In this document: in pieces, positions 40,301 to 51,749 of the stretch
Layout of the letters: every line of letters starts with the position of its first letter
How positions within the stretch are numbered: position 1 is the stretch's first letter
Assembly (NCBI GenBank): GCA_013396635.1
Contig: WBMW01001518.1
Location: forward strand, 122,694-186,693
Source of the DNA: Penelope pileata
Lineage: Eukaryota; Chordata; Aves; Galliformes; Cracidae
Reading direction: 5' to 3'
DNA: 64,000 nt
Notes under the pieces: generated by a model
Told to the model about the DNA's origin: nothing
The model's database searches: none
The model's input: only the letters and a program-made list of their open reading frames with translations
Translations under genes and position numbers: made by a program

Positions 40301-40840
40301 GTTAGATGCAGCATTGTTTCTTTAGACCTAAAGAATCTGTGAATGTAATAATGTTTATTCGTAAAAAGCAATTTATGTGTGAGAATTGGTAGACAGCCAT
40401 TTAGACAGATGAATTTCAGACTGGAACTGTGTGGGTTTTGCACTGTCATTCATTTAAACTGAAAATGTCCTATTCTGTATGGTGAATGAATAAATGCGTT
40501 GTAAGTATCCTGAGACACACTTCAAACAACCTCTCAGCACTTCTTCCTCTGAAGTGCTTGGGTACCATGGAGATTAATGCAAGAGAAATGCCTATAAAAA
40601 TATCAGTCCAGCTTCCTAGGCAAGCTGAATTCTGAACTTTTACTGTGATGTAAATTTGAGTAACATTGTCAGTAGTTGTTCTTTGAAATGTTGTCCTTAG
40701 TGTACAAAACCTGTTTATTAATGAACAGTCTTCTATTCATGCATTTCCTTCTTCATACTCTTTTTATTTGTCCATAATTGCCAATAATTGTTGTGTAACT
40801 GTGCAACATTTCTAGTTTATGGCCTGGGGATCAAAACTAT
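34340..40840. other. intergenic, no gene seen
   Basis: Unique AT-rich DNA without recognisable exons. Small features are a direct duplication of acctaccgtaa-agaga (about 35461-35500), a doubled cttgtagac at 36379-36396, and a 10-base perfect inverted repeat at 39480-39502. The segment 35820-36000 is richer in GC but matches nothing I can name. Confidence 0.7.
39480..39502. repeat. 10-base inverted repeat, 3-base loop
   Basis: Arms atcttgactt (39480-39489) and aagtcaagat (39493-39502) around ata. Possible small hairpin in intergenic DNA; no element identified. Confidence 0.85.
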
Positions 40841-40845
40841 TTACC

Positions 40846-40930
40846 TATTGCAATGTGGTCAAAAGGCTAATGAAATCTTGGGATGTCTCAGTAAGGGAGC
40901 AATGAGCAGAGAAACTATAGCAGTGTTACG
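40846..40930 (+). mobile_element. CR1-like reverse transcriptase scrap, sense
   Basis: The frame gives QCGQKANEILGCLSKGAMSRETIAVL. It resembles the CR1 segment QCALAAKKANGILGCIRKxxxSRSREVI just before the conserved SALVRPH motif. The copy is very diverged and short, so it could belong to a CR1-related ancient clade. Confidence 0.55.
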
Positions 40931-41229
40931 TGTGTCAGAGGACAGCTGTTACTGGAATAAATCACAGGACAAGGAGTGATCTTGATCATGACCAAATTTA
41001 TTACATGCAATCATGTTATTTTCTTCCATCTCAGAAGCCAGCCACGATCCATCTAAAAATAGACAAGTATATTCACCTCTATAGCGTTGGAAGGTGTTTC
41101 CAGGATATCTCTAATTGGATATTGCAGTACCCACTCCAAATTCATGTAAGATGAGTTTGTTCTGAAAAATTTGTATGAAATTCTATACATAAATTTTTAT
41201 GCTTTGGCTTTACAACTGAAAACCACCAA

Positions 41230-42343
41230 CCCATCTGGAGGGACAACAGCCAAGTCTCAGCCAGAGCATGCCAGAGCCCATGAGCACGAGCAAGGTGCAG
41301 TGGTAAGAGGGCCTCACACACTGCGTAGGAAATAGCCAGACTCTACAGACTTTGCCCTGTCCCAGATAGTGGAAGGACTCAGTACATACTGGCCTTGCCC
41401 AGCTCTTCCATCTTCACCACGAGCCTGAGAGCATTAACCTGCAGGCAGTGCAGAGAGTGCCAGGACAGGGAAACCTTGTGCCTTGTTTGCATGGAGCCCT
41501 TGGAGGAAAATACATTGTTACAAAATGGTGTGCCCCATGTGCTGGCATGTGTGACTGCATCTGGGTAAGTGGTCCTTCCTAGATCCATTCAGCATACCCA
41601 GTAACAAGCAGCAGTACCCCACTCACATGATTGATGGGCCTGTCAGCCAATTCATCTGGTTCATGTGGTCTTCTCTAGGAACCTCTCCAGGGCTTTTCCT
41701 TACTGTCCCAAAACACATTTTTTTCTGAAGCTAGCATTTTGTTCAGGTTTTCCATTCTTATGGATAGTGTTGCCTGAGGCTTGCAGCCCCACACCAAGAC
41801 TAGAGGCAGCTCAGTAACAGTCCAGGGTTGTGTCACTGGGCTGGTGTCAGCTGCAGAGGCTTCTTGATGTGGCTTGCAGGACTGGCTCTGCACAGGAGCC
41901 CTTGGTGACATCCTAGGACAGGGCCATGACCCTTGACCAGGTTTCACTGTATTGATTCCACCACACCACTTCCTTTTGGCACCCCCACATCTTTTGGCAG
42001 ACAGTCAGAGGGTCCTCTGGGCTCATGTGGGTATGATGTGTTCAAATATTATCAAGAAGCCCATATCCCTAAAGCTGGGGTAGCATGGCATTTGCCACCT
42101 CCACTCTAGGGTGATGGCAGTGGCTTCAGTCCTTGGAGTCCTGACTGTGACCCTGAGCTTTGGCCTGCCAGACCAGCCCCAACATCTATTCCTGTTCCAG
42201 ATTCAGTGTTATGTGGCTTAAGGCTCCCGCAGCTCCTGAGCTCCTAGTCTTCAGGTGAAATTTTAATGTTGGTTTCTTGATATATGGCTCTGATTTTTCT
42301 CTGTTAGATTTCATCCTGCCTCTGTCAGATCAGCTGATGAAGT
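41230..42343. repeat. GC-rich unclassified repeat-like block
   Basis: About 1.1 kb that is distinctly richer in G and C than its surroundings, lying against the 3' end of a CR1 copy. It has no splice-supported exon. Part of it (41624-41760) recurs in diverged form at 49193-49326, which is why I treat it as interspersed repeat material rather than unique sequence. Its class is unknown to me. Confidence 0.5.
41624..41760 (+). repeat. unclassified interspersed repeat, copy A
   Basis: Shares a collinear block with 49193-49326. It begins cacatgattgatgggcctgt, contains the exactly shared ctggttcatgtggtctt, and then the similar gaacc-gggcttttccttactg and cacatttttttctgaag words. By eye about three quarters of bases agree. 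Confidence 0.75.
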
Positions 42344-42344
42344 C

Positions 42345-42628
42345 GTAGAATCATAGAATTATAGAATCATATAATGACTTAGGTTGGAAGAGATCATCCA
42401 GTCCCAGCCCCCTGCCTTGGACAGGGTTTCCACCCACTGGGTCAGGCTGCCCAGGGCTCCATCCAACCTGGCCTTGAGCACCTCCAGGGATGGGGCACCC
42501 ACAGCTCTCTGGGCAGCCTGTGCCAGTGCCTCACCACCCTCTGAGTGAAAAAATTCCCCCTTACATCTAATCTAAACGTCCCTTCTTTTAGTTTAAAGCT
42601 GTTGTTCCTTGTCCTATCACCATCAGAC
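42345..42628 (-). mobile_element. CR1 retroposon copy, antisense, 3' end preserved
   Basis: The + strand starts with repeated atagaatcatagaattatagaatca, the reverse complement of the CR1 terminal ATTCTATGATTCTATG repeat. Then come the standard CR1 3' words in antisense (cttaggttggaagagatcat, cagggctccatccaacctgg, ccttgagcacctccaggga, gttgttccttgtcctatcac). It is close to the consensus, so younger than the other copies here. It is 5'-truncated at about 42628. Confidence 0.96.
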
Positions 42629-42639
42629 CATCCAACTCT

Positions 42640-43080
42640 TAAATGCTATTTACTAAAATAGTAAAGAGAACAAAAGAAATAACAGTACATATATATATAT
42701 ATATACACACAAAGAGGATACGCAGAGCAAGGGCTCACAGCCACTGGTGACCCTTCCTCCCGGCTAGCCCCTTCTGTAACCAAGAGAACCCGGAAACCCC
42801 CCGAACCAATCCCATGATGTTATATGGGATGGAATAGCTCTTTGGTCAATTTTGGGTCAGCTGCCCTGGTCCTGTCCCCTCCCAGTTCCCAGCTCCTTAT
42901 GCCCCCCTTAACTATCTCACTGGCAGAGGAATGCGGAAGTGAGTTATGTCCTCGGCTCCGTTCAACACTGCCAGGATGTTATCATTATCTCTGAGGTACA
43001 AGATAAATTCATACTAGACACTACGAGAAGCGTAACTTCTGTTAGAAACTAAGACATATGGCCAGGTCCTCTTCAGCTTC
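42640..43080. mobile_element. endogenous retrovirus LTR fragment (avian ERVL-like)
   Basis: The phrase ctctttggtcaattttgggt, then cagctgccctggtcctgtcc and cctcccag, followed by a scaled version of the usual tail (actggcagaggaatgcggaag, gccttgg-like tcctcggctc), is the signature of an LTR family widespread in birds. The preceding a-rich and ggctcacagccactggtgac part also fits. No gag, pol or env coding sequence is visible, so this is a solo or partial LTR, moderately diverged. It includes a (TA)n(CA)n microsatellite at about 42688-42710. I am sure of the family resemblance but not of its exact name, ends or orientation. Confidence 0.7.
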
Positions 43081-43587
43081 AATAATACCTTGCTGAGTTT
43101 GAGATGTTCATCATCAGCTTTTGCCTAGTTCTATCTTACATGTCAAAAATTACTGTACGCAGCAGCAACAATTTCAAGTCTGATTCCTAAGGAATACACT
43201 GGTCATCTTTTTAAATCCTGATAATTCTACTTTAGTCAACCTTGGTTTCTCTTCTATTGCCACCAACAATTTCCTTTAAGCATTAGATAAACTATTTAAG
43301 TGTAAAGAGATTAACCAACAGCATTACCTGTCTCTGAAAAATTGGTTAGCAATAAAAAAGATTTTGAGCAGAATAGAAGCTCTGTGTTTGATATTCAGCT
43401 TCTCATTAGACACCATGTCTGCATCTGTGTTGCTTTTTTTTTGCAATCTTTTCCAGGATTTTGTAAAATACTGATTTCAAGTAACATGTCTACTTCCTTG
43501 AATAGCATACTTCATTCCCACACTTTTATTTCTACTTGCTGCTATTCCCCAAGTATCAAAACAGTCCTGAAATAACAGATTGAGGAA

Positions 43588-43640
43588 AAAAAATCATGTT
43601 GCTGACTTGGCAATTTTTTGTGAAAAATCATGTTGCTGAC
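43588..43640. repeat. short tandem duplication, period 34
   Basis: aaaaatcatgttgctgac occurs twice, 34 bases apart, followed each time by ttggc or atggc. A small local duplication. Confidence 0.85.
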
Positions 43641-44780
43641 ATGGCCAGCTCCCTTCAGTCTAGGATAGAAGCCATCAAATCTACCTAGTCCTGTATGCTT
43701 CATAATGTTAACAGAAGCACGTGTTGCTGTTAACCTCAGATCTGGTCATTTGAACTATTGTTTTATCCTATCTTTTTCCACAATTTGGAAGCGCTTCAAA
43801 AGAGGGCACCCTACTTTTTACTTTCTAAGAAGATTTCATAAGGATTACTCTTGTGAAGCTTGGAAAATTAAATTTCTTCCTCATGAGCCTGAATTCTATA
43901 ATTATATTCATCGTCTTTTCATACATGTAGCTTCTGCATCTGTGTCTTTAATTATCTGGCTCAATCTTTCCTTTTTTCACCTCCCTTGCAGACTCAGTCT
44001 ATTTTCTCTCCAAACTTCTGGGCATATGTTGACAACACATTTTAAATGGTCACAATCTGAGAGGAACTATTCTGAAATGCAATTCAGTTGATTGTTAATA
44101 GTAGTCATCAAAATACTTTGTAATTATTCCTGTGAGAATGCTTGTATAGATTACATGAAAGGATGATTGCAGGGGAAAATAATGGCTGTCTTGAGTGCCT
44201 GCTATTTATCTGGAAAGCATTTTTTAATAAAGAAAAAGTTTCTAGCATAGATTCCATAAATGTTGCATTGTTTCAAGCCCTTATTCTTAGCTTCTCTCCT
44301 ATTCAGTTTTCTAAAACACTTTTTTTTTTACAAGGCATACATCTAGAGATGGAGAACTCTAGAAACTGGTGACAATTAATACTACTGAAGAAGGTGTAGC
44401 CATGTGATCTGGGGACATGTCTTATGTGTACTATCTGGCTTGTCCCCTGATTTTCATAAACTGTAGAAAAAATTAATGAATTTATGTCACGTTTCAGTCT
44501 GTTGTATGGCCACATACTTCCGCACAATCCTCCACCATAGACATGAGTGTTGAATGGCAGAGTGAGCTAATATAGGAAGTTTTCAGTATTTTTGATTTGA
44601 CTCTACCTATGGCTACAAAATGAAAATACGATTTATCTATTTTGTTCTCTTGCAACATGACCCAGTGATACCTTCTTTTTCAGAGGAGCTCTAGAATGAT
44701 GAGATAATCCTAGCTGGACTATCTACCTAGTCCCACATCTCTATTATCTGACTGAGAGGGTAAAGTTTTTAATGACATAC

Positions 44781-45032
44781 CATACTGGCAGATTCATATT
44801 GTGAGGACTGGGAGAATGGACTGTCTGGGATGGATCCGGAAGGGAGTGATGGTGATGTCTCCAGGACAGCAGGGTGTCTGCAAAGGAAGGTCCTCACCTG
44901 CTCTTCCACTGTGTTAAACAGCCTGGACTTTTTGGGGATGCTTGAATTTATGGAAGACTTGCTAGCATGTGTAGAGCATTTCCAGGATTGATGGAAAGAT
45001 GATGTCTCCAGATGTACCATCCTCTGTGATTT
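44781..45032 (-). CDS. candidate coding exon of unknown gene
   Basis: On the minus strand a ttattccctgcag acceptor (upstream of 45032) is followed by 252 open bases (84 codons, phase 0 to 0) and a gtatgt donor just after 44781. The peptide begins KSQRMVHLETSSFHQSWKCS and continues SKSSINSSIPKKSRLFNTVE. It ends SGSIPDSPFSQSSQYESASM, a Ser/Pro-rich, disordered-looking sequence. I recognise no family. It is on the strand expected for OCA2 but does not resemble any part of OCA2 I know. The internal words cag-gtgagg and ctttgcag could also act as splice sites. It may be an exon of a lncRNA or novel gene, or chance. No neighbouring exon was found. Confidence 0.3.
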
Positions 45033-46299
45033 CTGCAGGGAATAATTGCTTTGGGATGTTGCTATTTTGTATGTTACCAGAAAGTAACAAGAAGCTGGCA
45101 TGCCACATCTATTTCTTTGTGCCACCCATGCTACCTGACAAATTCCTTTGCCTGACCAGTTGTGACATCTATAGAAGTATAACTGAATTTTACAGTGATG
45201 CTGAGTGAATTGTATGTATTACTTCTATGTTCATCCAGCTTCGTTTAAAGAGCATGAAACGAAACCCAACTAATAATAATAATACAGGAAAAGATCCTTC
45301 ATTTCATCCTCCTTCAGATCTCCATGAAAACTAAACACTTTATGTGTTTGTTGGAGGAGGGAGCAGTCCTCAGGAAAACAGAACTCTGCTCTGATCTCAT
45401 GTAATTCTTTTGTTTCCTGAAAAAGTCCAGCCAAGCCCTATATGCTTGGGTAAATGTTGTCCCTGGCAAAAAGGTCAGAGAGAGAAGGGTATGATAAGAT
45501 GCACAAGTGAATATATAAATCAAATTAAAATTTAAAGTACAAGTATGTGTAATCTTGTACCTGTCAGGTTTATGAAGTCATCTCCTTACTAATGGAGAAA
45601 GAAAAAGACTGACGCGTTTTAAATCATCTCAAGCATACAAAAGTGTCAATAAAAAAGTAATATCTATCTTCATACAAAGGATTGCTTACACCTTACATTA
45701 TTGGAGGCAACACCAGCTGTGACCAGTAGACTTAAGGAGTTGGACATTTGCCATTTAAGGTGTTATTTTCACTCACCTTTTAACTGTCTGGACAGAAATT
45801 GTCTAGGCATAGCAGCTACCTCAGTGTGACAGTGTTTCATTATCTTGGAAAAAAGAAAGAAAATGATATGACTTTTTCTTGGGGTACAGCAGTCTGTATG
45901 GTTAGGAAGACTGGTCCTTTGTCAATGTTCATTTTACACTTCAGACTAACTGTAGATCAAGGACTGGGTGACTCTGTGTGGTTACAGGGTGTTATGCACG
46001 ATCACATTCCCATTTAGTCCAATACAACAACAATCCTGATCAGAAGGAATCCTCCAGAAATTCTTTCTGACATAAATCCACAATACAAATCAAAGCAAAG
46101 AAATGTAGTTGGGCAAGAGATTCACTTCAAAAATCTCACAGCAATCAACAGTGGATGCCTTAGCAGCAGTGAAAGAAGCACTTTTTTTTTTTTTGTTCTG
46201 TGATTCCTTCCAACTGCCTTTTGGAATCCACATTAGATTTTAACATTTTTTGTCCAGAATTTTCGCTGACTAGATATAGATATAGAAAGCATGAAGAAA

Positions 46300-46351
46300 C
46301 AACTTCTCTTTTTCTTTCTTCTTCTTCCTCTTTTTTTTTTTTTTTTTTTTG
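46300..46351 (+). repeat. pyrimidine tract ending in poly-T
   Basis: cttctctttttctttcttcttcttcctc followed by 22 T. The opposite strand gives a lysine/arginine-rich open frame that is an artefact of this tract. Confidence 0.85.
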
Positions 46352-46787
46352 TTATGATTTCCATCTGCAATGTGCTACCTATTTCTTGCACTGGAAGATA
46401 CACTGAAAAATTAAGTTTCCTGTCCAGGCAGTTGATTAATAAACCTCTATTATATTCGCTCTTCTCTGAGCTGGGCTGGTAACTGCCACAAAGGAGAGAT
46501 ACCCTCAAAGACTTCATCTCAGTTTGTGTATTATTCTAAGTCTGGGAGCTTGATTTGTTAATGTGAAGGTTTCTTTCAATCAATTTTTGGATGTAATTAC
46601 TATTCATAGTACAGAAGCCCCTACAACACTTAATGACATCAAAATTGTAACAGTAAATTTATTCTGTATCTCTGAGGATTGTATAGAACTGGTCATTCCT
46701 ACTCCTCAGGTGAGATCTGAGTCCAAAAATTCAAGATAGAGAAGTGTAGAAAAGAAGCATGGATTATTTACATACCAGATACAAAGC

Positions 46788-46855
46788 AGATTCAGAGACA
46801 ACTTGCCCAAGGTCAGATGGAGACAGACAGAGACAAGCATGGAGCTCCACCTGCC
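46788..46855 (+). repeat. possible MIR/CORE-SINE scrap
   Basis: gattcagagacaacttgccc and aaggtcagatggagacagac agree with the aagtgacttgcccaaggtca core of MIR-type SINEs. Beyond about 50 bases the match fades. Tentative. Confidence 0.35.
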
Positions 46856-47915
46856 AAGTTAGTGTATGGCCAAACCTGAGTCGGATGTCTCATGGAGATA
46901 CTGCTGGTGAATCGTGTGGGCAGTAGAAGTAGATGTATTAAGAACACTAAGAAATCAAGTAAGTTTTTTTACCACTGGCTTAGTTAAAAATAATTCACAT
47001 GAACACAAGTTTTCTAGATCAACAGTTATCCTCCTCCAGTTTTATTGACTTATCTCAGCAGAGCTACATGGCTTCTCACGCCTGTCCTCATAGTCAAACC
47101 ATTTACAAAAAATGTCAATTTATCTTTACTAGTGTTTCAAGGACATGTTTTCTCTGAGCATGAAAAGTCAATAGTTTTATTGAGCTGTATGTTTAAAAAA
47201 AATCAATATCAAATCAATAATGTTCAGTTTTGTTAAGTGCTGAAGATAAATATCTTAAAGAGGTACGTCACACTTAGGCAGGGGGAAAAAATCACCACAA
47301 GCACAACACTGGTCCAGCACTACAGTTCTGGCTTCCTAGGAATAAGGAAAGTTTCAGGCACTTATGGATGTGCCTGCACACCTGTATTCTTTTCAGAGGC
47401 ATCCAACTCATGTAGATGTGTCAAATGTACTCATACAAGTGCTTTGAAGTGCTCACACAGCAAACTATTGCTTAAAGGCAGTATGAACAGTTACATCATA
47501 ACTGCTAGTGTTCCTTAGCTGAAATGTAGTTCTTCAGTACCTCTCAGGATGGGCTTAGCAAGTGTATTACCACATCATCACTCAAGCTGAATGTGGCTGC
47601 GCATTTAGCTTGTTAGCAAGCGTGATGTGAAGGATCTTGTGACAGTGAGTGCAGTATATTCTCCAAGTTGACATACTAAAGTGAGTTAAATGTAAATGTC
47701 CAAAGTCTTGTAGGCTTTTACCAAGAGAATGTTTTTTGTAATTGGGACTGGAATGAGGACAGGCAGTAGCAGCTGGTCACAAAGATCTGCAATGAACAGA
47801 AATCCCTCCCTGCAAAATCTGGTGTAGAACAGACCTTTCTCTCCCATTAAACAAATACTAAATTCACATCAGAAAGGAAAGCTCTTATTTAAATGAGCAA
47901 ACAAGGTCAACACTG

Positions 47916-47962
47916 TTTTTTTTTTTTTTTTTTGGTTTTTTTTTTTTTTTTTTTTTTTTTTT
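47916..47962. repeat. long poly-T tract with one GG interruption
   Basis: T run of 47 bases broken only by GG at 47934-47935, followed by an undetermined base at 47976. Such tracts are error-prone; length here is unreliable. Confidence 0.9.
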
Positions 47963-48769
47963 GCTATTTTTAAGCNTTTTTTCTGTGACATACTTAAGTC
48001 CCTGAAAGTGCAGGACTAACCTGGTTAGTGAGCTTTCCAGAGAGGAGTATATTTGGGTGACAGAATTTACTGCTGGCACTAACGTTTACAGGGTAGTAAA
48101 GTCAAGGTCTGACTATAAGAAGTTGCTGTAAGACCTGGAGACCACATACTGGAGGGGAAAAAAAAAAAAGAAAAAAAGAGGCAAATAAAACTGAACGTAG
48201 GCAAATTCACAATACTGTAAAAGGGGCAAATGAATCTTGGCTTCACATTTACAGTGACGGATTTCAAGCACACCATTGCTGTGTAGTGGATTGCTACCAA
48301 AATTTTTTTTAGAAATACGATGAATTATTGACTTCAACAGAACTATTGTCATCTGAGTTTGTGGTTAATTATCTTCAGAATTTTTTTACACTTGCTTTCT
48401 GCATAGGTGAAGAAAGCACATCTTTTTCGGCTCCATGTCACTAGTTGTTTTTTCCTTTGTTTTCCTCTGTCACCAAATATTTCCTTTCCATCTTGTGAGC
48501 TATATGAGCTGTGACCAAATAACCTCATTGCCAGGCTCTTTTTCGGCCTGTCACCTCTCTTGTTGGGTCAGCATAATCTTTGCCTTTGCCCTGGGGAAGA
48601 CACTGGCCAAGGGGTGTCCCAGCAGAGGGGTGGCTGCAGGGGTCACCTATGTTGAAGAAGAAGGGAAGAGATTACCCTGTTCTGGATGCGCAGTGATGAC
48701 CCGCTGCACCCCAAAATAAATCAAGAGAATGAGTTTACGGCACCTTTGTGAAAATATTTTTATGAAAGA

Positions 48770-49000
48770 GCAGTTAGCAGTAGACAGGAGAGGTGGAGAG
48801 AGATGTCAGGTGGAACATCAGAGCAGGATAGCAGAGCAGATAAAGGACATCCAAGCAAAAGAGATGTGAAGAGGATGCAAGGGAGACACAAAGGCAGGAG
48901 GAAGACCAGAGAAGCTGAGCTGGCCAAGCAGCAGCAGAGCTGCCTGAGCAGGGGCAGAGGTGAGATAGGAGGAGGCACAACAAAAAAGGAACTTTGAACA
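48770..49000 (+). other. purine-rich, GC-elevated block
   Basis: About 230 bases where the + strand is strongly G+A biased (gacaggagaggtggagagag, ggcaggaggaagaccagaga). It is open in several frames on both strands because stops are rare in such composition, giving an Arg/Lys-rich frame on + and Leu/Ser/Cys-rich frames on -. No domain or splice support. It could be a decayed repeat adjoining copy B at 49193. Confidence 0.5.
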
Positions 49001-49192
49001 CTGAAGGAACACACACTGTAGTTTTTCCCTCAAATTCTTCTGTAGTTGCTATGCTCAATCTGCCCTACTTGCCTGCTGCAAGCATGGTCAGGGATGGGAA
49101 GAGATCTTGACACCCTTCTGCCTTGTCCTTTCTCAGTCAGATGGAGTTTTCCAAAGTTTTTCAGAAGGACACAACTGTCCCGAGCATGGACA

Positions 49193-49326
49193 CACCTGAT
49201 TCATGGTCCCGTCAGCCAGTTCTTCTGGTTCATGTGGTCTTTTCTGGGAACCACCATGGGGCTTTTACTTACTGTTCATGTGCACACTTTTTTTCCTGAA
49301 GGTGATATTTAGTTCCAGTTTTCAAT
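49193..49326 (+). repeat. unclassified interspersed repeat, copy B
   Basis: Diverged direct repeat of 41624-41760: cacctgattcatggtcccgt, the shared ctggttcatgtggtctt, then gggaaccaccatggggctttt and cacactttttttcctgaag. Similarity stops near 49326 on the right and near 49193 on the left. Confidence 0.75.
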
Positions 49327-50794
49327 TTATTTGTTTACCATGCAGCTTTCTGCTGTTTGCTGAAGCTGTTGCTTGCAAAGAGGAAAGTGGCTTAGACCAG
49401 GAAAAGTCTTGCAAACACACAGAAAGAATTGAGAGATCCTGAGAAACAATAAAATCTGCTTTTAACGTCTGTACATTTATTTCCCATTTTCCTCTGTTAT
49501 TTGTCCAAACTGATGATAGCCAAACCCGTGAACCTGATTGCTGTATATATCTCCTGGAATGATGAGAAAACTGCAGAGCAGAAATCTGGGAATAAACCAT
49601 TTACTTAATGTCTATAACATTTCCATGATGTCAAGTTAGTGATTTGACAGATCTGATATTCGTGTGTTAATGAATAGTAAGAACAATTGTTGGACCAAGT
49701 CAATTCTGAACTGGCAATATGTCGTGTACTTCATGAACGGTGCAATCTTCTTCCAGTTTGTACACAACCTGTAATATGAAGCATGCATATTCCTCCCCTA
49801 TCTGTACCACATCTCAAAAATCAGCCAGGAACGAGGTTTAAATAGACTGATTCTAAGTGGCCTTTCTTTTCTTTTGGGTCATAACAATTTGTCCAACAGT
49901 TTCCTGCCTAAGATCTCAAAATAACAAGACATAGGAAAGTGAAAAATAATAAAGGAAAAAGCTGTTTTCCTTTGCAATTCAAAAACTCTTTACTTTAGGA
50001 ATGTTTCCTTTTTTATTTTGAGTCATACATTTAATCTGTCTCAAGAAGTGGGCACTGCAATCAAGCATCAATTCTGATCAGCATTGCACTTGGAGAAGAT
50101 TAAAATCCAAATCCAGATTGGCATCCCATGTTCTTTTCAGGGCTGTTATTGGTGACATTCAGATACATTAAAATGTCGGCCTCCGTCAGCCTTGCCGCTG
50201 AAGCAGGGGCCAATGCCACATAGTGAGTAATCACCAAATGAATATTAAGAGGATTTATAATCCAAGTAAATCACATAACACGAATAAACAGGTGAAGAGA
50301 AAATAAAAAAGACAAAAGGTATAAGGAGTCTGACTAACAATAATGGCTGTTAATTGCTGCTCTCTGTCCGAAAGAGCATACAGCAGTGCTGCAGAGCTGC
50401 TGGCAAGGCAGCAGAAGCAGATAAAAATAAATGAGATTTAAAATAGATAAATGTAAAGTAGCATGTTTAGGGAGAAAAAAGTAATTGGCAGAGATAGAAT
50501 ACTGGAAATTACTTTTTAGAAAACCAGTAATGAAGAAAAGAAAACCAAGAGCTATAATAAATATATTAAAAAGGAGCTCACAATGAATTGCCATTGCATT
50601 GTAAATAAATGCCAATCTGTGCTGCAAATAAGTGAAAAGGATCCCTTCTAAGACAAAAGACCTAATCAAAATTCTGCTATCTATCTCTGACTGGAAGCTA
50701 CTTATAACATAGATTCATTTTATGTCTTAGGCCCTAGAGTGTCATGTATAAACTAATTGAACTATTTTATTTTTTTTAATAGAGAGACTACTGT

Positions 50795-50845
50795 CATATA
50801 TATATTTATATGTATATTTTAATACATGTATATATATTTAATAAT
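50795..50845. repeat. AT-rich (TA)-type low-complexity tract
   Basis: Imperfect tatata/tgtata repeats, in line with a decayed microsatellite. Confidence 0.8.
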
Positions 50846-51149
50846 ATGACCAGGGAAAAAAAAAAAGCACTGTTAGAATGACAACTACTCATTTAGCAAC
50901 ATTCATAGGCATCTTTGTGCAACCAACTGATTTTGAGGGACAGCGATATTTCTTTGCTGCATACGTTCAGCTATAACCAGTATATTAAATTCTTATTTAA
51001 CATAAAAACCTGTAACAGACAGCCAAGGAACTAGTAATATTTAGGCTTTCAATCTAACAGTTCTGTTTTGGTGTCCAGATAAACTGAGTGGAATCGGTCA
51101 ATCAAAGATACGATTAGCAAAATGTGTTGCTCTTCACAGTTACTCAGGC

Positions 51150-51749
51150 ATGATGCAGAAGACAGATAATGACAGTAAGCTGCTGAGATTTCCTGCCTTC
51201 CATGTGGTATCCAAGATGGGACTGGCAAGCTTCATATTAATCATGATGGGCAGTCCTGCGAAAAGCATTTTTGAGATAGATACCCAAAGATATGATTGTC
51301 ACAAGGTTGTTAGGTCTTGGATGCAGATCAGTGAAAGTGCAGACGTTTATAGATGGGGCCCAAAGGCCTCTTCTCTCTGTTTTTTCTACTCCAGTCCATT
51401 TGATTATGGGAAGTGTTTGGGATCTATTCTCAGGGGATTTATTCTCAAGGATGATCCTCTTTGCTCGGAAGAACAGGATGGCCATGCCCCATATTGGACT
51501 TTTTCTGGGTCCTGTACACATTCCTGCTCACTGCTGGTGCTTTACTTGAAAGGGAAAGGAATATTGCCACCAAGAGATGGAGAAAAGTGCAAACTCCTCT
51601 TTGTGAGTCGTGTTGGAAGCACAAAGCTAAGCGATGGGCATGGGGAGAAGAGAAAGAAGAGGGAGGGATGCGGCTCACAGTGGAGCTTTGTTGGGTGTTA
51701 TATCACAAATAAGGGAATGGCAGTACTGTCAGTAGTATCAGGTACATGA
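51150..51749 (+). other. region open in several frames, no recognised product
   Basis: The + strand has a 199-codon ATG frame here, the longest gap-free one in the window, with two other + frames and two - frames also open for 77-94 codons over its middle. The peptide (MMQKTDNDSKLLRFPAFHVV at its start, basic GEKRKKREGCGSQ near its end) resembles no family I know. There is no obvious promoter, intron signal or downstream poly(A) site tied to it. Openness in many frames suggests composition or an old repeat rather than a gene. Confidence 0.3.

Noticed and set aside
43705..44091. 128-codon + strand frame
   Set aside because: No similarity to any family I know, Phe/Ser-rich from T-rich DNA, no splice or promoter support.
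48803..48997. Basic 64-codon + frame in purine-rich DNA
   Set aside because: Composition artefact; overlapping open frames occur on both strands.
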